Source of the DNA: Candidatus Didemnitutus sp.
GTDB lineage: Bacteria; Verrucomicrobiota; Verrucomicrobiia; Opitutales; Opitutaceae
NCBI GenBank assembly: GCA_030682505.1
Contig: JAUXOH010000327.1
Coordinates: 1 to 8,161 of the forward strand
Length of the DNA stretch: 8,161 nucleotides
Direction of reading: 5' to 3'
Shown here: in pieces, positions 1-6,353 of the stretch
Layout: the number at the start of each line of letters is the position of its first letter
Numbering within the stretch: position 1 is the first letter of the stretch
Made by a program: the position numbers and the translations under genes
The notes under the pieces: model-generated
What the model was told of the DNA's origin: nothing
The model's database searches: none
Seen by the model: only the letters and a program-made list of their open reading frames with translations

Positions 1-1
1 G

Positions 2-958
2 CTGCGCGGCAAGGATGAGGATTTTGCTCCTTACGTGCTCAGTTCCCGCGTGGCGATGCTCGCCCGGCTGCCGAACCACACCGCGTTGACGGGACAAGAC
101 ATCGGGGCGCCAGGGCTGCCCGTGTTCAACCGCGCGGGGGAGTTCGCCGGTTTGGCCCTGAGTCCATTCGGTCGGGATTTTGTGCTGTTCTCCCGCAATC
201 AGCACGGAACTCCTATCATGTTGCTCAACGCGGAGGAAAGCAGCGTCGTCCTGCTCGCCCGCGAGTTTCTGCCCTTCTTGGCGCGCGTGCCGCGGAGCAC
301 GGCGGGCCGTCCCGTTACTTGGCTGGGCATTTACGGCCTGCAGCCGGTCGATCCTGACGTGGCGAAATTGTTGAGACTCGAAGGTCGGACGGGACTGGTG
401 GTCAGCGACATCAAGGAAGGAAGTCCCGCGGCCAATGCAGGGCTGCGGGATCGCGACATTGTGCTGGCAATCGACGGAGAGCCGTTGCCCCGACTCAAAC
501 CCGACCGCGTGGTGGTCGGCTATTTTGGACAGGAGATTCTCAAGCGCCTGCCCGGCGAAAAGATGAAACTGACCGTGCTGCGAGGTTCCGAGCAACAGGA
601 GTTCGACGTCGTCTTGGCCGATGAGCCCAAAATGGTGCGGGAGGCCGAGCGGCGCTTCTTTGACCGGCTCGGTTTCACCGCCCGCGAATTCCTGGTGGTT
701 GATAGTATCTTGCACCGTGCCCGCGCCGAGGAGCAGGGCGGGGCGGTCGTGCACTTCCTGAAACCCAACGGGCCGGCAGCGACCGCCGGCCTCCGGCCGG
801 ACGACTGGATCCGCGAGATCGACGGGGCGCCGATTGCGAGTTACTTGGAGGCTGTGGAAAAATTGGCCGCCATGGAGGGCGACGCGAGACGCGCGGAATT
901 CGTGTTGCTCACGAGTCGCGGAGGCGAGACGCAAGTGCTGCGCATCAAACTGAACTAA
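2..958 (+). CDS. HtrA/DegP-like two-PDZ protein with degenerate protease site (5' truncated)
   Basis: The gene is open from the left edge with no stop in frame, so its start lies outside the window; the GTG at 35 is probably an internal valine. The 318 visible residues begin in the end of a trypsin-like fold. Residues 35-43 read GAPGLPVFN and align with the GNSGGPLVN active-site segment of HtrA proteases, with proline (codon 110-112) in the nucleophilic serine position. Two PDZ domains follow: residues about 107-207 (SPAANAGLRDRDIVLAIDG core) and about 216-318 (GPAATAGLRPDDWIREIDG core). HtrA proteins act in the cell envelope in protein quality control. This one looks unable to cleave by the usual serine mechanism and may be a chaperone or scaffold (inference). 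His and Asp of the triad would lie upstream and cannot be judged. The stop is 2 bases before ribE, suggesting an operon. PDZ assignment is strong; the pseudoprotease reading is moderate. Confidence 0.85.
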   Translation: MRGKDEDFAPYVLSSRVAMLARLPNHTALTGQDIGAPGLPVFNRAGEFAGLALSPFGRDFVLFSRNQHGTPIMLLNAEESSVVLLAREFLPFLARVPRSTAGRPVTWLGIYGLQPVDPDVAKLLRLEGRTGLVVSDIKEGSPAANAGLRDRDIVLAIDGEPLPRLKPDRVVVGYFGQEILKRLPGEKMKLTVLRGSEQQEFDVVLADEPKMVREAERRFFDRLGFTAREFLVVDSILHRARAEEQGGAVVHFLKPNGPAATAGLRPDDWIREIDGAPIASYLEAVEKLAAMEGDARRAEFVLLTSRGGETQVLRIKLN

Positions 959-960
959 TC

Positions 961-1557
961 ATGTTTACTGGAATCATTGAAGAGGTTGGCCAAGTCATGG
1001 CGTTTACCCGCAGTGAATCGGCTTGGTCTTTGCAGGTCCGGGCGAAGGTCGTGCCGGCGGACGTGAAACTCGGCGACAGTGTCGCCGTCAACGGCTGCTG
1101 CCTGACGGTCGTCCGCCACCCGCCCGACCAGCTTTGGTTCGACGTGCTGGAAGAAACCCGGCGCCTGACGAGTTTCAACGAATTGGTCGCGGGTTCGGCG
1201 GTCAACCTGGAGCGGAGCCTGCAACCGGCCGGTCGCATGGGCGGGCATTTCGTCAGTGGACACATCGACGCGCTGGGGCGGGTGGAGGTTTTTGAGGCCC
1301 GCGGCAATGACCACTATCTCAAGGTGCGGGCGCCTGATGGTTTGGGGCGCTACCTTGTCTCCAAGGGCAGCATCGCGATCGATGGCATCTCTCTCACGGT
1401 GGCGGAAGTCGACGGCGATGCGGTGGCCGTGTGGTTGATTCCCCACACCCTCGTGGCGACCAATCTGGGTGAAAAGAAGATCGGCTCCGGGGTAAATCTG
1501 GAATTCGATCTGCTCGCCAAGTATGTGGAGAAACTGGTCGCCGCTCGCCTTGCCTGA
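961..1557 (+). CDS. ribE: Riboflavin synthase, alpha subunit
   Basis: This enzyme dismutates two molecules of 6,7-dimethyl-8-ribityllumazine into riboflavin and a pyrimidine by-product, the last step of cytosolic riboflavin synthesis. The 198-residue protein has the usual family length and two tandem lumazine-binding barrels. Barrel one starts with the invariant MFTGIIEEVG and contains NGCCLTV (44-50). GRMGGHFVSGHID (91-103) opens barrel two, which continues with KGSIAIDGISLTV (135-147) and IPHTL (160-164). The C-terminal helix NLEFDLLAKYVEKL (179-192) is the trimerisation segment in known homologues. The conserved N-terminus fixes the ATG although no Shine-Dalgarno sequence precedes it. It lies 2 bases after the PDZ gene, and its stop overlaps the glycosylase start by one base (TGATG). 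No FMN riboswitch is present and no other rib gene is in the window. The gene is called ribC in some organisms. Confidence 0.97.
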   Translation: MFTGIIEEVGQVMAFTRSESAWSLQVRAKVVPADVKLGDSVAVNGCCLTVVRHPPDQLWFDVLEETRRLTSFNELVAGSAVNLERSLQPAGRMGGHFVSGHIDALGRVEVFEARGNDHYLKVRAPDGLGRYLVSKGSIAIDGISLTVAEVDGDAVAVWLIPHTLVATNLGEKKIGSGVNLEFDLLAKYVEKLVAARLA

Positions 1558-2501
1558 TGAATGTGCGCGAACATCTCTTGGCGTTGAACGACGAGTTGCG
1601 TCGCTTGAAGGGAGAGGGCGGTCGCAATGTGATCGCTTCAGACGCCAGTCTGGCCCAGTTGCGGCAGGCCGTGGAAACGGCGCGCGTCGAACTGGCGTCG
1701 GCCGAAAAGCCGTTACCGGAGGAAAAGGAAACTGTTCCGTCTCCGACCGCGAACGAACGTCAGGAGAAATCGGGTTCACCGCGAATGGTGGCCAAGAAAG
1801 GGACCGCGGCATTTTCCCTGGCCCCGCTCCCCGCCGAAGCGCCGGTGGTGACATTGGCGGCGGGGGACAAGCAGACCCAGATGGACGCCTTGCGGAACCT
1901 CGTGCTGAATCACACGGTTTGCCGGGCCCACGTGCGGGAGGGGAAGCGAGTCGTGGTAGGAGTGGGCGATCTGAATGCGAAAATATTCTTTTGCGGGGAA
2001 GCGCCCGGCGCTGATGAAGAGGTGCAAGGCGAACCCTTTGTCGGACCGGCGGGACAGTTGCTCACCAAAATGATCCACGGCATGGGTCTGCAGCGCGAAG
2101 AAGTCTACATCGGCAACATCATGAACTGGCGGCCGGAAATGCCGGTCGGTCCAACCGGAGAGCAGATTGGCAACCGCCCTCCGACGGAGGAGGAAATGAA
2201 TTTCTGCCTGCCGTTTCTCCGGGCGCAGCTCGCCATCGTTCAGCCAGAGATCATCGTTGCGCTGGGCGCGACGGCGACCAAGGGTTTGCTTGGGCACGGA
2301 GCTTTCAAGGCGCTGGGTGAAGTTCGGGGGCATTGGCACGAATTTGAGGACCGGCCGTTGATGGTGACCTATCATCCGTCCTACATTCTGAGAAACCAAA
2401 GTCTTCGGTCCAAACGCGAGATCTGGGAGGATCTGTTGCAGGTGATGGAGCGAGCGGCGCTGCCCATCTCAGACAAGCAGCGCGGGTTCTTCCTCTCCTA
2501 G
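1557..2501 (+). CDS. Uracil-DNA glycosylase, family 4 type (COG1573), with incomplete Fe-S cysteine set
   Basis: Family 4 glycosylases remove uracil from DNA to start base-excision repair. The 314-residue protein has a poorly conserved, charged and proline-rich N-terminal extension (about 1-108) before the catalytic domain (about 109-300). Motif A, GEAPGADEEVQGEPFVG, spans 147-163, and motif B, HPSYILRN, spans 273-280; both fit the family well. The family normally binds a 4Fe-4S cluster through four cysteines, as CxxC, NxxKCRPP and EExxxC. Here the matching sites read H119xxC122, NIMNWRPE with W191, and EEEMNFC with C217. Only two of four ligands remain; the only other cysteine is C146, beside motif A. 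The segment after W191 (about 194-209) is also longer than in thermophilic homologues. The KRRIH insert of UdgX is absent. The start overlaps the ribE stop by one base, implying translational coupling. Fold and family are confident; cluster binding is doubtful. Confidence 0.9.
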   Translation: MNVREHLLALNDELRRLKGEGGRNVIASDASLAQLRQAVETARVELASAEKPLPEEKETVPSPTANERQEKSGSPRMVAKKGTAAFSLAPLPAEAPVVTLAAGDKQTQMDALRNLVLNHTVCRAHVREGKRVVVGVGDLNAKIFFCGEAPGADEEVQGEPFVGPAGQLLTKMIHGMGLQREEVYIGNIMNWRPEMPVGPTGEQIGNRPPTEEEMNFCLPFLRAQLAIVQPEIIVALGATATKGLLGHGAFKALGEVRGHWHEFEDRPLMVTYHPSYILRNQSLRSKREIWEDLLQVMERAALPISDKQRGFFLS

Positions 2502-2514
2502 GATTGGCGTCGGA

Positions 2515-3177
2515 CTACCGCACGCTGGCGTAAGCGCTGACGACCACTTCCTGCCCGGAGGCCGTTGCGCCTTTGAGGCGGATGGCCGCACTGGCGGGAG
2601 CGTCGGTGCGAAGCGGCATCACCTGCAGGCGATAGTGCCTGCCTTCACTAACTACTTCCAAGCGGACGCGAAAATCACCGGAGGAAGCAAAGGCTTCGAC
2701 GAAGTTGATTTTGCCTTCGCCCGTCGGACTCACCTCCACCGTCTTTTCCCCGGCGATTCCTCCGATCGGCCAAGTCAGATTTTGAGGAGTGAGCGTGGCA
2801 ACTTCCGGCACCATCACGCGAACCGCGAGTCTTTGCGGCGGGCTGCCGTCATCGGTCACGACGGTAATCGAGCGCTCGTAAAGACCGAGGCGGTCACCGA
2901 CCGTGAAACGGGCGGTCACGACACCGGTTGCACCGGGTTCGTAGCTTGGCCGGTCGGTCGTCGCCGCGAGGCACTCGCAATTCGTCTGGATGGCGAGAAC
3001 AGTGACCAACCTGTTTCCGGGATTTTTGAATCCAAAAGCGACATCCAAAGTCGCTTGAAACGGTGCGGTGGTGGTGTCCACCGAGGTTGAAATCCAGTTG
3101 AGCCCGGCCGCTGACAAAGGCAGACCACTGACCAGAGCCCCGACGATGGCGTGCCGAACTCCTCCGCCGAAGTTCAT
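2515..3177 (-). CDS. DUF1573-containing exported protein
   Basis: The molecular role of this protein is unknown. The 220 residues start with a likely signal peptide: a short basic start (R8, H9), a hydrophobic run about 10-24 (IVGALVSGLPLSAAGL) and a possible cleavage near 23-25. No lipobox cysteine is present. Residues about 44-110 carry the DUF1573 pattern: FGFKNPGNRLVTV, then NCEC at 66-69, then YEPGATGVVTARF and a beta-rich tail. DUF1573 is an immunoglobulin-like (ASH/MSP-like) domain common in Bacteroidota, Planctomycetota and Verrucomicrobiota, and NCxC is a hallmark of it. Residues about 128-220 look like a second, more diverged beta-sandwich (inference). The ATG lies one base after the stop of the upstream Hpt-domain gene, so the two are almost surely translated from one mRNA. 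The 3' end faces the glycosylase gene 13 bases away with no visible terminator. Confidence 0.85.
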   Translation of the reverse strand: MNFGGGVRHAIVGALVSGLPLSAAGLNWISTSVDTTTAPFQATLDVAFGFKNPGNRLVTVLAIQTNCECLAATTDRPSYEPGATGVVTARFTVGDRLGLYERSITVVTDDGSPPQRLAVRVMVPEVATLTPQNLTWPIGGIAGEKTVEVSPTGEGKINFVEAFASSGDFRVRLEVVSEGRHYRLQVMPLRTDAPASAAIRLKGATASGQEVVVSAYASVR

Positions 3178-3178
3178 G

Positions 3179-3538
3179 CTATTTCACGCGAACTTCCGCA
3201 AGCGCCGCAGTTACTTTGGCAAACTCGGCCGCCAGCGGCGCCAGCTCGGCTTTCACGGACTCGACTTGGCCGGTTCTCGCCAGCAACTCGATTTTGTGCG
3301 CGATTTCTGCGAGCGCAGTTGCCCCGAAATTCCCCGAGGCTCCTTTGATGCTATGCGCGGCCCTTTGCAGCGTGGGACCATCCCCTTGAGCCAGACTCGT
3401 GTCGATTTCTGTCAAACGCACTGGCATATCCGCGAGAAAAATGTCCACCAATTCGTTGAAGAATTCACCGCCATCGTCGGGAGAAACCGATTTTAGGGCC
3501 GCGATGGCGCTAGGGTTTAGGACGTTGTCAATTGGCAT
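3179..3538 (-). CDS. Stand-alone histidine phosphotransfer (Hpt-domain) protein
   Basis: Hpt proteins carry a phosphoryl group on a histidine between response-regulator receiver domains in multistep phosphorelays. The protein is 119 residues, the usual size of a single four-helix-bundle Hpt domain. The phosphoacceptor motif is HSIKGAS at 62-68, with H62 as phosphorylated histidine and K65-G66 as the expected neighbours. F71 and the helix LAEIAHKIELLARTG (76-90) also fit the family. It has no kinase, receiver or membrane segment, and no histidine kinase or response regulator lies in the window, so its partners are unknown. It is the first gene of a minus-strand pair with the DUF1573 gene, separated by one base, and is divergent from metK. 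The ATG has no Shine-Dalgarno sequence. It should not be confused with the purine salvage gene hpt, further along the window. Confidence 0.92.
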   Translation of the reverse strand: MPIDNVLNPSAIAALKSVSPDDGGEFFNELVDIFLADMPVRLTEIDTSLAQGDGPTLQRAAHSIKGASGNFGATALAEIAHKIELLARTGQVESVKAELAPLAAEFAKVTAALAEVRVK

Positions 3539-3691
3539 GATGTGCAGAAAGGGCAGCGGGAGAATACCATGACAGGGCCGCCAGGGTCCGGACGCAAGCG
3601 CGGGGATGCGGCAAATTCTCGTATCTTAAAATCCGGATATGTTGATAATTCTCCTTGCTCCTGTCCGGCGAGGCATCTTTTTTGACGGCTT
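3539..3691. promoter_or_regulatory. Divergent intergenic region between the Hpt-domain gene and metK
   Basis: This 153-base stretch must contain the start signals of both flanking genes. On the plus side an AT-rich block at 3612-3650 includes two -10-like hexamers, TAAAAT (3627-3632) and GATAAT (3644-3649), but neither has a good -35 at the right distance. On the minus side TATTCT (read from 3567 down to 3562) is preceded by TG one base upstream, a weak extended -10. The region also holds the palindrome GTCCGGAC (3586-3593), and CCGGA (3633-3637) can pair with TCCGG (3664-3668). A run of six T at 3678-3683 lies just before metK. I cannot match it to a known SAM riboswitch class. A transcript starting from the GATAAT box would have a leader of only about 35 bases. 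Confidence 0.4.
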
Positions 3692-4885
3692 ATGGCCAAC
3701 TCATTTGTGTTTTCTTCAGAGTCAGTCGGCGAGGGTCACCCCGACAAAGTTGCTGACTTGATTTCAGACAGCGTGCTCGACGCGTGTCTTGCGCTTGATC
3801 GCACCAGCCGCGTGGCGTGTGAGACCATGGTGAAGTCCAACATGGTTATCCTTGCCGGCGAAATCACCATTCCGAAGATCGGCCAAAAGCCAATCGATGA
3901 GGCGCTGAATCTGGGCAAGATCGTTCGCGCCGCCATTCGGGACATCGGCTATGTGAACGACGACGACGTGTTTCACGCCGACAAGATTTTCATCAACAAC
4001 TACCTGACCACGCAGTCCCCGGACATCGCGCAGGGTGTCGATGCCAAGAAAGCGACAGGAAAAAAGACCGCCGAGCAAGGGGCCGGCGATCAAGGCATCA
4101 TGTTCGGCTACGCGTGCAATGAGACACCGGAGCTGCTGCCGACGCCGATCATGTTCGCGCATCGCCTCGGTCGCGAATTGACCAAGATCCGCAAATCCGG
4201 CGCAGCGCCTTGGCTTCGCCCCGACGCGAAGTCGCAAGTTTCCGTGCGCTATGAGAACGACCGCCCAGTTGAGGTTTCCAACGTGGTTATTTCCACCCAG
4301 CACGCTGATGGCGTGGCGCATTCGACGATTGAGAAATATCTGATTGAGAACGTCGTGAAGAAGGTGCTGCCGGCGAAAATGTTGAGCAAAAACACCGAGT
4401 TCCTCATCAATCCCACCGGTCGTTTCGTGATCGGGGGCCCGCAAGGCGACTCCGGTCTCACCGGGCGCAAGATCATCGTCGATACATACGGCGGCTGGGG
4501 CCGCCACGGGGGTGGCGCGTTTTCGGGCAAGGATCCCTCGAAGGTCGATCGTTCGGCCGCCTACATGGGCCGTTGGATCGCCAAGAACATTGTCGCCGCT
4601 GGCCTCGCCACGCACGCTGAGATCCAATTCGCCTATGCGATTGGCCACCCGAAACCTGTGTCCGTTCGGGTCGAAACTTTCGGCACCGGCAAAGCGGGAA
4701 TCTCCGACGAGCAGATCACGGCTGCGGTGCAACAGGTGTTCAGCTTCAAGCCGGCCGACATCGTCGCCCAACTCAATTTGCTCCGCCCGATCTATCGGCA
4801 AACCACAAACTACGGCCACTTCGGCAAGAAGGGCCTTCCGTGGGAGCAAACCTCCAAGGTCGCCGCTCTTCGCTCCGCCGTTTAA
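3692..4885 (+). CDS. metK: S-adenosylmethionine synthase (methionine adenosyltransferase)
   Basis: The enzyme makes S-adenosylmethionine from methionine and ATP, releasing phosphate and pyrophosphate, in the cytosol. The 397-residue length is normal for bacterial MetK. Visible family motifs are GHPDK (15-19), carrying the ATP-binding histidine and the metal-binding region; QSPDIAQGV (108-116); the signature GAGDQGIMFGY (130-140); and the glycine-rich phosphate loop GGGAFSGKD (273-281). The three repeated domains of the fold run through the whole length with no gap or frameshift. An in-frame TGA at 3683-3685 lies three codons upstream, so the ATG at 3692 is the first possible start; no Shine-Dalgarno sequence precedes it. 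It is followed 24 bases later by ahcY, which removes the by-product formed when methyltransferases use the SAM, so the two are a functional operon. Confidence 0.98.
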   Translation: MANSFVFSSESVGEGHPDKVADLISDSVLDACLALDRTSRVACETMVKSNMVILAGEITIPKIGQKPIDEALNLGKIVRAAIRDIGYVNDDDVFHADKIFINNYLTTQSPDIAQGVDAKKATGKKTAEQGAGDQGIMFGYACNETPELLPTPIMFAHRLGRELTKIRKSGAAPWLRPDAKSQVSVRYENDRPVEVSNVVISTQHADGVAHSTIEKYLIENVVKKVLPAKMLSKNTEFLINPTGRFVIGGPQGDSGLTGRKIIVDTYGGWGRHGGGAFSGKDPSKVDRSAAYMGRWIAKNIVAAGLATHAEIQFAYAIGHPKPVSVRVETFGTGKAGISDEQITAAVQQVFSFKPADIVAQLNLLRPIYRQTTNYGHFGKKGLPWEQTSKVAALRSAV

Positions 4886-4909
4886 CCCTGCGCCCAACTC
4901 TATTACTCA

Positions 4910-6337
4910 ATGGCTAATCCTACCGCTTCTTCCTCATCCACCGATTTCAAGGTCAAGGACATCACGCTCGCCGAATGGGGACGTAAAGAGATCCACATCG
5001 CCGAACACGAAATGCCCGGCCTGATGGCCGTCCGCAAGAAATTCGGTCCCGCCAAGCCGCTGGCCGGAGTTCGGATCACGGGTTCGCTGCACATGACGAT
5101 CCAGACTGCCGTGCTCATCGAGACGCTGGTCGAGCTCGGCGCCATCGTGCGTTGGGCGTCGTGCAATATTTTCTCCACGCAGGATCATGCGGCCGCCGCG
5201 ATTGCCGTGACGGGTGTTCCGGTCTTCGCGTGGAAGGGCGAGACGTTGGAAGAATACTGGGACTGCACCCTGGAAGCCGTGGTCCATCCGAATGGCCTCG
5301 GTCCCCAACTCGTGGTTGATGACGGCGGCGACGTCACGCTCCTCATCCACAAGGGGGTGCAACTCGAAAAGGGCGACAAATGGGTCGATTCTCCTTCGGC
5401 CAATCACGAAGAGCAGGTCATCAAGAACCTCCTCAAGCGCGTGCATGCGGGAAACCCGACCCTCTGGACCAAGCTGGTCAAGGACTGGCGCGGCGTCTCC
5501 GAAGAGACCACGACGGGCGTACATCGCCTCTATCAGATGCTCGAAAAGGGCCAACTGCTCGTCCCGGCGATCAACGTCAACGATTCGGTCACGAAGTCGA
5601 AGTTCGACAATCTTTACGGCTGCCGCGAGTCACTCGCTGACGGTCTCAAACGGGCCACCGACGTGATGATTGCGGGCAAGGTTGCCTGTGTCTGCGGCTA
5701 CGGGGATGTCGGCAAAGGTTCGGCGCACTCGCTGCGCGGTTTCGGCGCCCGCGTCATTGTCACGGAAATCGATCCGATCAACGCCCTGCAGGCGTCGATG
5801 GAAGGCTTCGAAGTCAACACGATTGAGTCGACGCTCGGTCGGGCCGACATCTACGTCACTACGACGGGCAATCTCGACATCATCACGCTCGAACACATGC
5901 GCCTGATGAAGGACCAGGCGATCGTCTGCAACATCGGCCACTTCGACAACGAGATCCAAGTTGAGCAGCTCAACAAGTCCGACGCCAAGCGCGTCACCGT
6001 GAAGCCGCAATACGACATGTATACCTTCCCCAACGGGAACGCCATTTACATGCTCGCCGAAGGCCGGTTGGTGAACTTGGGCTGCGCCACGGGGCATCCT
6101 TCGTTCGTCATGTCGAACAGCTTCACCAACCAGACGCTCGCGCAGCTTGATCTCTGGAAGAATCGCGAAACCTACGAGATCGGGGTCTATCGCCTGCCGA
6201 AGCACCTCGATGAGGAGGTCGCGCGCCTCCATCTCGAGAAGATCGGCGTCAAGCTGACGAAGCTCACGCCCGACCAGGCCAAGTATCTCGGGGTGCCGGT
6301 CGAAGGTCCCTACAAGCCCGAGCACTACCGCTACTGA
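4910..6337 (+). CDS. ahcY: Adenosylhomocysteinase (S-adenosyl-L-homocysteine hydrolase)
   Basis: This NAD-dependent enzyme splits S-adenosylhomocysteine into homocysteine and adenosine, relieving product inhibition of methyltransferases and closing the activated methyl cycle. The 475-residue protein shows the substrate-domain motif ASCNIFSTQDHAAAA (83-97), the segment NDSVTKSKFDN (224-234) with the catalytic lysine region, and the Rossmann loop GYGDVGKGSA (263-272). NIGHFDNEI (341-349), a histidine-bearing loop, and the C-terminal KPEHYRY (469-475), which reaches into the neighbouring subunit's NAD site in known structures, are also present. It is longer than archaeal forms because it has the extra segment near 150-195 seen in many bacterial and eukaryotic homologues. 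The ATG has no Shine-Dalgarno sequence and follows metK by 24 bases, too short for a SAH riboswitch, so regulation is probably shared with metK. A strong terminator follows. Confidence 0.98.
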   Translation: MANPTASSSSTDFKVKDITLAEWGRKEIHIAEHEMPGLMAVRKKFGPAKPLAGVRITGSLHMTIQTAVLIETLVELGAIVRWASCNIFSTQDHAAAAIAVTGVPVFAWKGETLEEYWDCTLEAVVHPNGLGPQLVVDDGGDVTLLIHKGVQLEKGDKWVDSPSANHEEQVIKNLLKRVHAGNPTLWTKLVKDWRGVSEETTTGVHRLYQMLEKGQLLVPAINVNDSVTKSKFDNLYGCRESLADGLKRATDVMIAGKVACVCGYGDVGKGSAHSLRGFGARVIVTEIDPINALQASMEGFEVNTIESTLGRADIYVTTTGNLDIITLEHMRLMKDQAIVCNIGHFDNEIQVEQLNKSDAKRVTVKPQYDMYTFPNGNAIYMLAEGRLVNLGCATGHPSFVMSNSFTNQTLAQLDLWKNRETYEIGVYRLPKHLDEEVARLHLEKIGVKLTKLTPDQAKYLGVPVEGPYKPEHYRY

Positions 6338-6353
6338 GCGAAGCCCGACCCTT

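Noticed and set aside
35..37. GTG as the true start of the PDZ protein
   Set aside because: The frame is open back to the window edge and the preceding codons continue a protease-like fold, so an internal valine is more likely.
784..802. GC-rich inverted repeat CCGGCCTCCGGCCGG within the PDZ gene
   Set aside because: It falls in codons of the conserved PDZ core (AGLRPDD) and has no T run, so coding constraint explains it.
955..1854. Long minus-strand open frame (299 codons) opposite ribE and the glycosylase gene
   Set aside because: It lies antisense to two well-supported genes, has no recognisable domain, and its composition is what high-GC antisense frames give.
1776..2399. Minus-strand open frame of 207 codons within the glycosylase gene
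   Set aside because: Antisense shadow of a gene with clear catalytic motifs on the plus strand.
3539..3691. SAM riboswitch before metK
   Set aside because: I found no match to the conserved cores of the SAM classes I know and no clear terminator hairpin joined to the T run; left only as a low-interest observation.
3764..4897. Minus-strand open frame of 377 codons covering most of metK
   Set aside because: It is the complement of metK, is rich in R, H and G with no motif, and arises from third-position GC bias in the real gene.
4886..4909. SAH riboswitch before ahcY
   Set aside because: Only 24 bases separate metK and ahcY, far too short for an aptamer.
5630..6325. Minus-strand open frame of 231 codons opposite ahcY
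   Set aside because: Antisense shadow of ahcY with no start signal or domain.
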